NCBI GenBank assembly: GCA_013298745.1
Contig: JAAFIT010000014.1
Coordinates: 1-15,851, forward strand
DNA length: 15,851 bases
Direction of reading: 5' to 3'
Source: Sphingomonadales bacterium
GTDB lineage: Bacteria > Pseudomonadota > Alphaproteobacteria > Sphingomonadales > Sphingomonadaceae
The first letter of the stretch is position 1. The number at the start of each line of letters is the position of its first letter. Made by a program: the position numbers and the translations under genes. The notes beneath the pieces were generated by a model. It was given only the letters and a program-made list of their open reading frames with translations, searched no databases and was not told where the DNA came from. This document shows positions 9,321 through 15,289 of the stretch, in pieces.

Positions 9321-9423
9321 CCCCTCCCGGGACGGGAGGGGCCGGGGGTGGGTCTGCCCACCGCGCCACCTGGCCGTCCGGGCTCCAAAAACCCACCCCC
9401 AACCCCTCCCGTCCCGGGAGGGG
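9321..9423. repeat. 33-base inverted repeat pair between crotonase gene and mmsB
   Basis: Two arms of 33 bases, 9321-9353 and 9391-9423, are inverted copies matching at 31 of 33 positions, separated by 37 bases. Each arm also folds on itself with a perfect 9-bp stem (CCCCTCCCG/CGGGAGGGG, three-base loop). This type of C/G-rich hairpin repeat is widespread in proteobacterial intergenic regions. The pair fills nearly all of the gap between the crotonase stop and mmsB start, so the mRNA would carry a long stem just before the mmsB start codon. Confidence 0.9.
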
Positions 9424-9429
9424 GGAGAC

Positions 9430-10203
9430 CTATTTCCCGCTCCAGTTGCCCGGCCGCTTTTCGATGAACGCCGCCATACCTTCGGTCTGATCGGCGGATC
9501 CGAACAGGCCATGAAACAGCCGGCGTTCGAAATTCACGCCCTGCGCCAATGGCATTTCAAAGCTGGCGTTGATGGCTTCCTTGGCGGCAATGGCGGCAAG
9601 CGGTGGCATCGCGGCAATGGCGCCGCCCATTTTCAGCGCTTCATCGACGAGTTCGGCAGCCGGCACGACGCGCGCTGCCAGCCCTGCGGCTTCGGCTTCC
9701 ACCGCGCCCATCATGCGGCCGGTCAGGCACATCTCCATCGCCTTGGCCTTGCCGATGGCGCGGATCAGGCGTTGCGATCCGCCCATGCCGGGGATGACGC
9801 CCAGTTTGATTTCGGGCTGGCCGAATTTGGCGTTGTCGCCGGCAAGCAGGATATCGGCCATCATGGCAAGCTCGCAACCGCCGCCCAATGCAAAGCCGTT
9901 GACCGCGGCGATCCATGGCTTGCGGGTCGCGGTGACGCGCTCATAACCGGCAAAGAAGTTGCTGCCGTACATGTCGGCGAAGGATTGTTCGGACATTTCC
10001 TTGATGTCAGCGCCGGCGGCAAAGGCCTTTTCGCTGCCGGTCAGCACCAGGCAGCGCTGCGACGCATCGGCATCATAGGCGGCAAAGGCAGCGATCAGAT
10101 CGGCGAGCACCGCCGAGTTGAGCGCATTAAGCGCCTGCGGCCGGTTGAGCCGGACGAGGGTGACGGCGTCGTGGTGTTCGACGAGAATGGTTTCGTAAGT
10201 CAT
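9430..10203 (-). CDS. Enoyl-CoA hydratase, probable methacrylyl-CoA hydratase
   Basis: A canonical crotonase of 257 residues. Both catalytic glutamates are present: Glu111 in [10 protein letters not shown] and Glu131 in FGQPEIKLG, and the oxyanion loop [10 protein letters not shown] (61-70) is intact. Enoyl-CoA hydratases add water to 2-enoyl-CoA esters. Between mmsA and mmsB, hydration of methacrylyl-CoA to 3-hydroxyisobutyryl-CoA is the natural job, though broad short-chain activity is likely. The ATG at 10203 is chosen because GGAG lies five bases upstream; a GTG at 10209 overlaps that site. It starts two bases after the mmsA stop, so the two are almost certainly co-translated. It differs from the divergent crotonase after purH, which lacks the first glutamate. 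Confidence 0.93.
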   Translation of the reverse strand: MTYETILVEHHDAVTLVRLNRPQALNALNSAVLADLIAAFAAYDADASQRCLVLTGSEKAFAAGADIKEMSEQSFADMYGSNFFAGYERVTATRKPWIAAVNGFALGGGCELAMMADILLAGDNAKFGQPEIKLGVIPGMGGSQRLIRAIGKAKAMEMCLTGRMMGAVEAEAAGLAARVVPAAELVDEALKMGGAIAAMPPLAAIAAKEAINASFEMPLAQGVNFERRLFHGLFGSADQTEGMAAFIEKRPGNWSGK

Positions 10204-10205
10204 GA

Positions 10206-11705
10206 TCACTCCATCGTCGGGATGACGAACGCCGACGCCGTATCGCCCACCCCACCATCGGGCCAGCGTCCGGTTACCGTCTTGCGCTTCGTCCAGAACT
10301 GTACGCCTTCCATGCCGTGCTGGCCGATGTCACCGAACGCCGAGCGCTTCCAGCCGCCGAAGCTGTGATAGGCCACCGGCACCGGGATGGGCACGTTGAT
10401 GCCGACCATGCCGACATTGACCCGCGCGGCGAACTCGCGCGCCGCATGGCCGTTGCGGGTGAAAATCGCGACGCCATTGCCATATTGATGCTCGGACGGC
10501 AGCCGCAGCGCCTCCTCGAAATCGGCAGCGCGGACGATCTGCAGCACCGGCCCGAAAATCTCGTCCTTGTAGCTTTGCATCGTCGGCTTGACGTGATCGA
10601 ACAGCGACGGGCCGACGAAGAACCCGCCCTCATGGCCCTGCAACGTATAGCCGCGGCCATCGACGACGAGCTCGGCGCCTTCCGCCACGCCCATGTCGAT
10701 ATAGGATTCGATCCGCGCCTTGTGCGCCGCCGTCACCACCGGGCCATAATCGGCATCGGGGTCGGTCGAGGTGCCGATGCGCAGCGCGGCAATGGCGGGC
10801 AGCAACTTGGCGCGCAGCGCTGCGGCCGTGGCATCACCGACCGGGACGACGACCGGCAGCGCCATGCAGCGCTCACCCGCCGAACCAAAGGCGGCGCCGG
10901 CCAGATCGCGCACCACCGCATCCAGATCGGCATCGGGCATGATGACGGCATGGTTCTTGGCGCCGCCCATCGCCTGGACGCGCTTGCCATTGGCCCAGCC
11001 GCGCGACGAGATGTAGTGCGCCACGTCCGACGAGCCGACAAAGCTGATCGCGGCGATATCGGGATGATCGATAATGGCATCGACCATTTCCTTGTCGCCA
11101 TTCACCACGCTGAACACGCCATCGGGCAGCCCCGCCGCCCTGAACAGCGCGCCGAGCCGCACCGGCAAGGTCGGGTCGCGCTCCGAAGGCTTCAGGATGA
11201 AGGCATTGCCGGTGGCGAGGGCGACGCCCGCCATCCACATCGGGATCATCGCCGGGAAATTGAACGGCGTGATGCCGGCGCCGATGCCGACGGGCTGACG
11301 GTGCGCGAAAATGTCGATCCCCGGCCCGGCACCATGGGTGTATTCGCCCTTCAGCACATGCGGGATGCCGCAGCAGAACTCGATGACCTCAAGGCCGCGC
11401 TGGATATCGCCCTTCGAATCCGCCAGCACCTTGCCGTGCTCGGACGACAGGATGCGCGCCAACTCGTCGATCTCGGCCTCGACCAGTTCCTTGAACTTGA
11501 ACATAACGCGCGCCCGCCGCTGCGGGTTGGTGGCTGCCCAGCCGGGCTGCGCCTTCCGCGCTGCGGCCACCGCCTGCTCGAGCGTCGCGGCGTCGCCAAG
11601 CGTTACCCGCGCCTGCACCTTGCCGGAATTGGGATCAAAGACATCGCTGCTGCGAGTGCCCGACGAAACGGCGCTGCCGCCGATGAAATGATCGATGATA
11701 CGCAT
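10206..11705 (-). CDS. mmsA: CoA-acylating methylmalonate-semialdehyde dehydrogenase MmsA
   Basis: Converts methylmalonate semialdehyde, NAD+ and CoA to propionyl-CoA and CO2, ending valine (and part of thymine) breakdown. The 499 residues match the family. Visible are TPFNFPAM with Asn149, LKPSERDP (171-178) and the catalytic Cys280 in [12 protein letters not shown]. The motif [14 protein letters not shown] replaces the glutamate-containing ELGG motif of ordinary aldehyde dehydrogenases, as known for CoA-dependent MMSDHs. The start at 11705 gives the usual [10 protein letters not shown], yet no Shine-Dalgarno precedes it: the minus strand has seven C residues directly before ATG. The gene is first in the mmsA-hydratase-mmsB series. 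Confidence 0.95.
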   Translation of the reverse strand: MRIIDHFIGGSAVSSGTRSSDVFDPNSGKVQARVTLGDAATLEQAVAAARKAQPGWAATNPQRRARVMFKFKELVEAEIDELARILSSEHGKVLADSKGDIQRGLEVIEFCCGIPHVLKGEYTHGAGPGIDIFAHRQPVGIGAGITPFNFPAMIPMWMAGVALATGNAFILKPSERDPTLPVRLGALFRAAGLPDGVFSVVNGDKEMVDAIIDHPDIAAISFVGSSDVAHYISSRGWANGKRVQAMGGAKNHAVIMPDADLDAVVRDLAGAAFGSAGERCMALPVVVPVGDATAAALRAKLLPAIAALRIGTSTDPDADYGPVVTAAHKARIESYIDMGVAEGAELVVDGRGYTLQGHEGGFFVGPSLFDHVKPTMQSYKDEIFGPVLQIVRAADFEEALRLPSEHQYGNGVAIFTRNGHAAREFAARVNVGMVGINVPIPVPVAYHSFGGWKRSAFGDIGQHGMEGVQFWTKRKTVTGRWPDGGVGDTASAFVIPTME

Positions 11706-11717
11706 GGGGGGGTGTTA
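11706..11717 (-). promoter_or_regulatory. C7 run and possible -10 element at the mmsA start (leaderless candidate)
   Basis: On the minus strand TAACAC (11717-11712) is followed by six more C residues and then the mmsA ATG. If TAACAC is a -10 box, transcription would begin about at the A of the start codon, giving a leaderless mRNA, which would explain the missing ribosome binding site. The match to TATAAT is only three of six and no good -35 is seen, so this is tentative. Confidence 0.25.
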
Positions 11718-11756
11718 GCGACGGTGCGGCTGCGACGCTAGCCAGCAAAAGGAAGG

Positions 11757-11890
11757 GCCTCCGGCGGCTGGGGCCATCGGCCCCAGACCCAGCCATCTCA
11801 GTCGCCCCGTGTCAATCACGGGGCAACGTTATCTGGTTGGGCGCGATTAACGATTGGGGTCTGGGGCCACAGGACCCAGCCGCCGGAGGC
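11757..11890. repeat. Nested palindromic repeat, copy 2: 34-base inverted arms around a central hairpin
   Basis: The arms at 11757-11790 and 11857-11890 are inverted copies matching at 30 of 34 positions. The left arm itself folds through GGGGCC-ATC-GGCCCC (11769-11783). Between the arms sits a perfect 8-bp stem (11804-11811 with 11817-11824, loop TCAAT). Modules of the left arm are shared with the repeat at 3822-3874. It begins just after the CDF transporter stop and ends about 50 bases before mmsA, both on the minus strand, so it probably ends or stabilises the upstream transcript. The REP-like classification is by appearance. Confidence 0.85.
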
Positions 11891-11895
11891 AATCA

Positions 11896-12813
11896 TCAAG
11901 CGCACGCCACCGCCGCGCAATCCGCAGCGCCCGTTTCGATCTGGATCGTCGCGTGATCGATGCCGAAGCGGTGTTCCAGATCATGCGCCAGTGCTGCCAG
12001 CGCTGCGTCGCCCGGATGGCCTTCGGGCATCACCAGATGCGCGGTCAGCGCGGTGTCGGTCGTTCCCATCGGCCAGATGTGGAGGTCGTGGACCGTCACC
12101 ACGCCGGGGCGGCTTTTGAGGAATTCGGCGACGGCCTCTGCATCGATGCCATCGGGTACGGCATCGAGCGCCATCGCCACCGATTCGCGCAGCAGCCCCC
12201 AGGTCCCGCGCAGGATCACCGCGACGACGACAAGGCTCAACGCCGGATCGATCCAATAAGCCTGCGTCTTGAGGATGATCAGCCCGGACACCACCACCGC
12301 CGCCGAAACCCCGGCATCGGCGAGCATGTGGAGATAGGCGCCGCGGATGTTGACGTCGCGGCTCTGTCCGCGCGCGAACAGCCAGGCGGTGATGCCGTTG
12401 ACGAGGATGCCGCCCGCCGCCACCGCCATGATGACGGTGCCCGGCACCGGTTGCGGATCGGCCAGGCGCCGCAGCGCCTCCACCGCGATGGCACCGCAGG
12501 CGAACAGCAGCAGCACGGCGTTGAACAGCGCCGCCAATATGCCGCTGCGTTTGAGACCATAGGTAAAGCGCGCGCTGGCCGGGCGCTGTGCCAGCCGCAG
12601 CCCGGCCCAGGCGACGGCCAGCCCCAGCACGTCCGACAGATTGTGCCCGGCATCCGCCAGCAGCGCCATCGATCCGGTGGTCAGCCCGGCGATCGCCTCG
12701 ATGCCGACATAGGCGAGGTTGATGGTGATGCCGATGGCAAAGGCGCGGCCAAAGTTGTTCGGCGCGTGCGAATGGCCGTGGTCGTGATGATGATGATGGT
12801 GGTCGCCGCTCAC
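11896..12813 (-). CDS. Cation diffusion facilitator (CDF) metal-efflux transporter
   Basis: A 305-residue inner-membrane protein that exchanges divalent metal, most likely Zn2+ (also Co2+ or Cd2+ in relatives), for protons to export it. A histidine-rich N-terminus (nine His within residues 5-16) can bind metal. About six TM helices follow. The transport site is HxxxD in TM2 (His57, Asp61 in AGHNLSD) and again in TM5 (His162, Asp166 in LHMLADAG), as in the CzcD/ZitB group. The C-terminal cytoplasmic domain includes VTVHDLHIWPMG. The start is a GTG overlapping the preceding gene's stop as GTGA, and no ATG lies close by. It is coupled to the oxidoreductase upstream. No metal-responsive operator is seen. 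Confidence 0.94.
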   Translation of the reverse strand: MSGDHHHHHHDHGHSHAPNNFGRAFAIGITINLAYVGIEAIAGLTTGSMALLADAGHNLSDVLGLAVAWAGLRLAQRPASARFTYGLKRSGILAALFNAVLLLFACGAIAVEALRRLADPQPVPGTVIMAVAAGGILVNGITAWLFARGQSRDVNIRGAYLHMLADAGVSAAVVVSGLIILKTQAYWIDPALSLVVVAVILRGTWGLLRESVAMALDAVPDGIDAEAVAEFLKSRPGVVTVHDLHIWPMGTTDTALTAHLVMPEGHPGDAALAALAHDLEHRFGIDHATIQIETGAADCAAVACA

Positions 12814-13961
12814 GCCGTCTCGTCGGTGAAGCTCAACCCGGCGTGTGCCTGCAAGCGATCGACAAGGCTCTGCCCCAGCGCTGCGCCCGGCACCCAGACA
12901 CCGCCCGCCACATCACCGCGTTCCTGCACCAGGCAGATGGCGGTTTCGGCGATCAGTTTGGACGTGGAGGCATAGCCGGGGTCCTTGTCGCCATAGACCG
13001 CACCGCGCACCTGTTTGCCGGCCGAATCGACGCCGACGAACACCAGGTCATAGAAGCCCGTCTCGCGTTCCTCCTTCGAGGGGCCTTCGCCGGGCTTGGG
13101 CACATTGTCGCCGGTCAGCGCCGGAAACTCGGTCTGTGCGCCGTCGGCGACGATCGCCATCTCGTCATAGGTGAAGTCCGCGCCATAGGCATGGCCCTGC
13201 AGCGCGTTGGAACGATGGACGTTCTTGGTGTTGATCGCCGCCATCATGAACGGGCCGACGTTCTGCCCAAGCAGCGCATCGAACTTGGGCTTGTCGCCGC
13301 GCGGCTGTTCGGGGCCGGTGAAGCCCGGCGTCAGCGCGAAGGGATTGAACATCACCGCCATCAGCGACGGGTCCTTCTGGATCGCCGCCATGGTCGCGCG
13401 GCCGCTGGCGGCGGTGCCACCCGACAGGCCGCCGCGCATGTCACGCACCCGGCCGCTGATGTGGCTGACAGGGTGGCCGAGATGCTTTTGCGCCAGGCTC
13501 TGGGTGTAGAAGACCCCGAGCTCGAACGGAATCGAATCGAACCCGCACGAAAACAGGATGCGCGCGCCGCTGGCCTTGGCGGCGGCATCATATTTGGGGA
13601 TCATCGCCGCCATCCACGATGGCTCACCCGACAGATCGAGATAATCGGTGCCGGCGGCGGCGCAGGCGGCGAGCAAGGGCTCACCATAAAGCTGGTAGGG
13701 GCCGACGGTGGTGATCACGGCCTTGGTGCGCGTCACCATGGCTTCCAGCGAGGCCGGATCGGCAGCATCCGCAACAATCATCGGCACGCTGCCACCGATT
13801 TCGGCGGCAACCGCGTTCAACTTGTCTGCGGAGCGCCCGGACATCGCCCATTTGACGGCGCCATTGCTGCCGTAACGGTTCTGCAGATGCTCGGCGACCA
13901 ACCGGCCGGTGAAGCCGGTGGCTCCGTGAACAACGATATCGAATTCGGCATCGGCGCGCAT
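12810..13961 (-). CDS. Saccharopine dehydrogenase-like NAD(P)-binding oxidoreductase
   Basis: A 383-residue protein with an N-terminal Rossmann fold: FDIVVHGATGFTGRLVAEHL at 7-26, with GATGFTG as the dinucleotide loop. It then shows MSGRSADKL, TTVGPYQLYGEPL, YLDLSGE and SCGFDSIPFELGV, all typical of the saccharopine dehydrogenase / trans-acting enoyl reductase superfamily. Members at this length include lipid-associated oxidoreductases; true lysine-pathway activity is unlikely without the usual partner domains. There is no signal peptide. The ATG at 13961 has GGAG seven bases upstream. Its stop overlaps the CDF transporter start by four bases, a firm sign of one operon, though I know of no functional link between the two. 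It is divergent from the GFA gene, 120 bases away. Confidence 0.85.
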   Translation of the reverse strand: MRADAEFDIVVHGATGFTGRLVAEHLQNRYGSNGAVKWAMSGRSADKLNAVAAEIGGSVPMIVADAADPASLEAMVTRTKAVITTVGPYQLYGEPLLAACAAAGTDYLDLSGEPSWMAAMIPKYDAAAKASGARILFSCGFDSIPFELGVFYTQSLAQKHLGHPVSHISGRVRDMRGGLSGGTAASGRATMAAIQKDPSLMAVMFNPFALTPGFTGPEQPRGDKPKFDALLGQNVGPFMMAAINTKNVHRSNALQGHAYGADFTYDEMAIVADGAQTEFPALTGDNVPKPGEGPSKEERETGFYDLVFVGVDSAGKQVRGAVYGDKDPGYASTSKLIAETAICLVQERGDVAGGVWVPGAALGQSLVDRLQAHAGLSFTDETA

Positions 13962-14081
13962 GATGGTTCTCCCTTGCGCCGAGACATAACCGGGCCGGGG
14001 GCAGGAAAGCTAGCATGGATGGGGGCTGGCCCTACGGCACGCGAGGTGCTTGGCTCAGTAGGAGAGCAAAAGGAGCGCGAT

Positions 14082-14489
14082 ATGAAGACCCCAATGACCG
14101 GCGGGTGCCTATGCGGCGCCATCCGCTACGAGATTGCAGGCCAGCCAGCGCTCCAGGGCGTCTGCCATTGCAAGAACTGCCAGAAACAGGCGGGCACGGC
14201 GTTTTCAATGCTGATCGGTGTGCCGGAGGCAGCGATGGCAGTGACGGGCGCGCCGACGCTGTTCCTTGATCATGGCGACAGCGGCAATGCGGTACGGCGC
14301 GAGTTCTGCGGCACCTGCGGGTCGCCGCTGTTCAGTCGCGTGGCGGGGTCAGAAGGCATGGTGTTCGTCAAGGCGGGGACGCTCGACGATACCGGCGGCT
14401 TCGCGCCGGCGTTTCAGGTCTGGGCGAAAAGCCGGCAGGACTGGATTGATCTGGGGGCGGTGCCGGCGTTCGAGACGGTGCCCGGGTAA
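14082..14489 (+). CDS. GFA family (CENP-V/GFA domain) zinc-binding protein
   Basis: A 135-residue single-domain protein of the glutathione-dependent formaldehyde-activating (GFA) fold. Zinc ligands are visible as Cys9 and Cys11 (GGCLCGAIRYE), Cys28, Cys30 and Cys33 (CHCKNC) and Cys76 and Cys79 (FCGTCGSPLF). Few family members have a proven activity; formaldehyde or S-hydroxymethylglutathione chemistry is suspected for some. The ATG at 14082 has AGGAG at 14071-14075, six bases upstream. The reading frame stays open far upstream across the antisense strand of the oxidoreductase, but the strong ribosome site and domain start fix the beginning here. It converges with the lipoprotein gene, nine bases apart. 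Confidence 0.93.
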   Translation: MKTPMTGGCLCGAIRYEIAGQPALQGVCHCKNCQKQAGTAFSMLIGVPEAAMAVTGAPTLFLDHGDSGNAVRREFCGTCGSPLFSRVAGSEGMVFVKAGTLDDTGGFAPAFQVWAKSRQDWIDLGAVPAFETVPG

Positions 14490-14495
14490 GTCCTT

Positions 14496-14505
14496 GCGCT
14501 AGCGC
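14496..14505. terminator. Short palindrome between convergent GFA and lipoprotein genes
   Basis: GCGCTAGCGC, a perfect 10-base palindrome, spans the lipoprotein stop codon and is seven bases past the GFA stop. It is the only symmetrical element in this very tight convergent junction. It is short and has no U-tract, so any terminator role is weak inference. Confidence 0.2.
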
Positions 14506-14846
14506 GGGCAGGGCACCTGCTGGTTGGTCTGCACGTTGTAGCAGGTGCCGGCCGGTTCATTGGCGTTGTTGGCGCGGATGGCGCCGGCCGTGCCGCCGAT
14601 GATCGCGCCGGTCGCCACATTGCCGCCGGTCAGCGATGCCGCCGCCGCGCCACGCGCGCCGCCGCCGACCGCTGTCGTCGCCGGACCGCCCATCGCTGCC
14701 CCGCCGGCCGCGCCCACCGCAGCACCACCAACGACGCTGCCGCCGGTGGCCACGCCCATGGCGGCACCGCGGCCGGCGTTGGTCTGACAGGCGGTGAGCG
14801 CGAGGGCACCAGAAAGGACGATGGCGAGTTTGGCGGTGTTGCGCAT
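14499..14846 (-). CDS. Glycine-zipper lipoprotein, small
   Basis: A 115-residue predicted lipoprotein. The signal peptide is MRNTAKLAIVLSGALAL followed by the lipobox LTAC, with lipidated Cys20. The middle (about 24-90) is rich in Gly and Ala at regular spacing, with patterns such as GGSVVGGAAVGAAGG and GAIIGGTAGA, like glycine-zipper segments of surface antigen and OsmB/SlyB-type proteins that insert into the outer membrane. A short polar tail has two cysteines (GTCYNVQTNQQVPC) that may form a disulfide. The ATG at 14846 has GGAG eight bases upstream; an earlier in-frame TTG at 14861 is unlikely. The role is probably envelope structure or stress, not determined by sequence. Confidence 0.85.
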   Translation of the reverse strand: MRNTAKLAIVLSGALALTACQTNAGRGAAMGVATGGSVVGGAAVGAAGGAAMGGPATTAVGGGARGAAAASLTGGNVATGAIIGGTAGAIRANNANEPAGTCYNVQTNQQVPCPR

Positions 14847-14869
14847 GGTTGATGCTCCCAAAGAACAGC

Positions 14870-14898
14870 AGCATCAGGCTAATGCGCTAAAAAAGCAA
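14870..14898 (-). promoter_or_regulatory. Possible promoter of the lipoprotein gene
   Basis: On the minus strand TTGCTT (14898-14893) and GATGCT (14875-14870) are 17 bases apart and would give a leader of about 17 bases that still holds the GGGAG ribosome site. The -10 is a poor match, so this is a guess. The -35 overlaps the six-T run that follows the hairpin at 14907-14925. Confidence 0.25.
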
Positions 14899-14906
14899 TT
14901 GGAAGG

Positions 14907-15027
14907 GCATGGGCAAAGCCCATGCTGACGTCAGACGAGTTCGGTCGGGGAACCCGACCGCCTCGCTGTCCGGCCTTTTGCGAGTCTGTGCGCAAGCTGC
15001 GCTTGCTTCCAGCCGCAGTGCGGCTGG
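14907..15027. repeat. Row of palindromes after tRNA-Gly
   Basis: In 121 bases there are five symmetrical elements: an 8-bp stem at 14907-14925 (loop AAA), the palindrome CTGACGTCAG at 14925-14934, an 8-bp stem at 14942-14960 (loop GAA), a 6-bp stem at 14992-15006 (loop TGC) and an 8-bp stem at 15009-15027 (loop AGT) whose arm includes the tRNA CCA end. Read on the minus strand the last hairpin met (14907-14925) is followed 12 bases later by six T residues, so it may end the tRNA transcript. No convincing protein is encoded here. Confidence 0.7.
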
Positions 15028-15099
15028 AGCGGGCGAAGGGATTCGAACCCTCGACTTCAACCTTGGCAAGGTTGCGCTCTACCCCTGAGCTACGCCCGC
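15025..15099 (-). tRNA. tRNA-Gly (anticodon GCC)
   Basis: The minus strand folds as a full cloverleaf of 75 bases including an encoded CCA. The acceptor stem is GCGGGCG with CGCCCGC, the D arm GCTC...GAGC, the anticodon stem CAACC with GGTTG around TTGCCAA, and the T arm GAGGG-TTCGAAT-CCCTT with one G-T pair. The anticodon GCC (15067-15065) reads glycine codons GGC and GGU, which are heavily used in this G+C-rich genome. The discriminator base is T. Confidence 0.97.
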
Positions 15100-15141
15100 T
15101 CAACCATCGGAACCGCTGGTGTTCCTCGTGGCGAGCGGCGC

Positions 15142-15170
15142 GGCTAACACAAGGCGCTTTGCCGATGCAA
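15142..15170 (-). promoter_or_regulatory. Possible tRNA-Gly promoter
   Basis: On the minus strand TTGCAT (15170-15165) and TTAGCC (15147-15142) are separated by 17 bases, placing a start about 36 bases before the tRNA. The -35 is fair and the -10 weak by the E. coli consensus, though G/C-ending -10 boxes are common in alphaproteobacteria. Confidence 0.35.
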
Positions 15171-15219
15171 GCAGAATCCGGCAAAATCGTCCTGCGGCAT
15201 CGGCAACGCCGCACCGGAC

Positions 15220-15249
15220 TTGGCAAAATACCCCCATCGGTCCCATATG
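15220..15249 (+). promoter_or_regulatory. Possible promoter of the thioredoxin gene
   Basis: TTGGCA (15220-15225) is followed after 18 bases by CATATG (15244-15249). It would start transcription about 35 bases before the thioredoxin start codon. It is a modest match and it points away from the tRNA promoter. Confidence 0.3.
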
Positions 15250-15289
15250 CCGGGCACAGACTGTCATTGCTTTCGAAGAGGACTTCCCC

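Noticed and set aside
9321..9423. Inverted repeats as the ends of an insertion sequence or MITE
   Set aside because: The spacer is only 37 bases, there is no transposase and no flanking target-site duplication that I can see. A REP-like pair fits better.
11706..11712. Run of seven G (plus strand) at the mmsA start as a phase-variable tract
   Set aside because: It lies outside the coding frame, is short for slippage-based switching, and a housekeeping catabolic gene is an unlikely target.
12843..14489. A 548-codon plus-strand open frame covering the antisense of the oxidoreductase gene and running in frame into the GFA gene
   Set aside because: The antisense part has low-complexity His/Arg/Gly/Ala-rich composition, while the minus-strand protein has clear family motifs. 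The GFA ribosome site at 14071-14075 marks the real start. Open antisense frames are common in high-G+C DNA.
14545..14787. Proline/alanine-rich plus-strand open frame opposite the lipoprotein
   Set aside because: It is the complement of a Gly/Ala-rich coding region; the lipoprotein has a signal peptide, lipobox and ribosome site.
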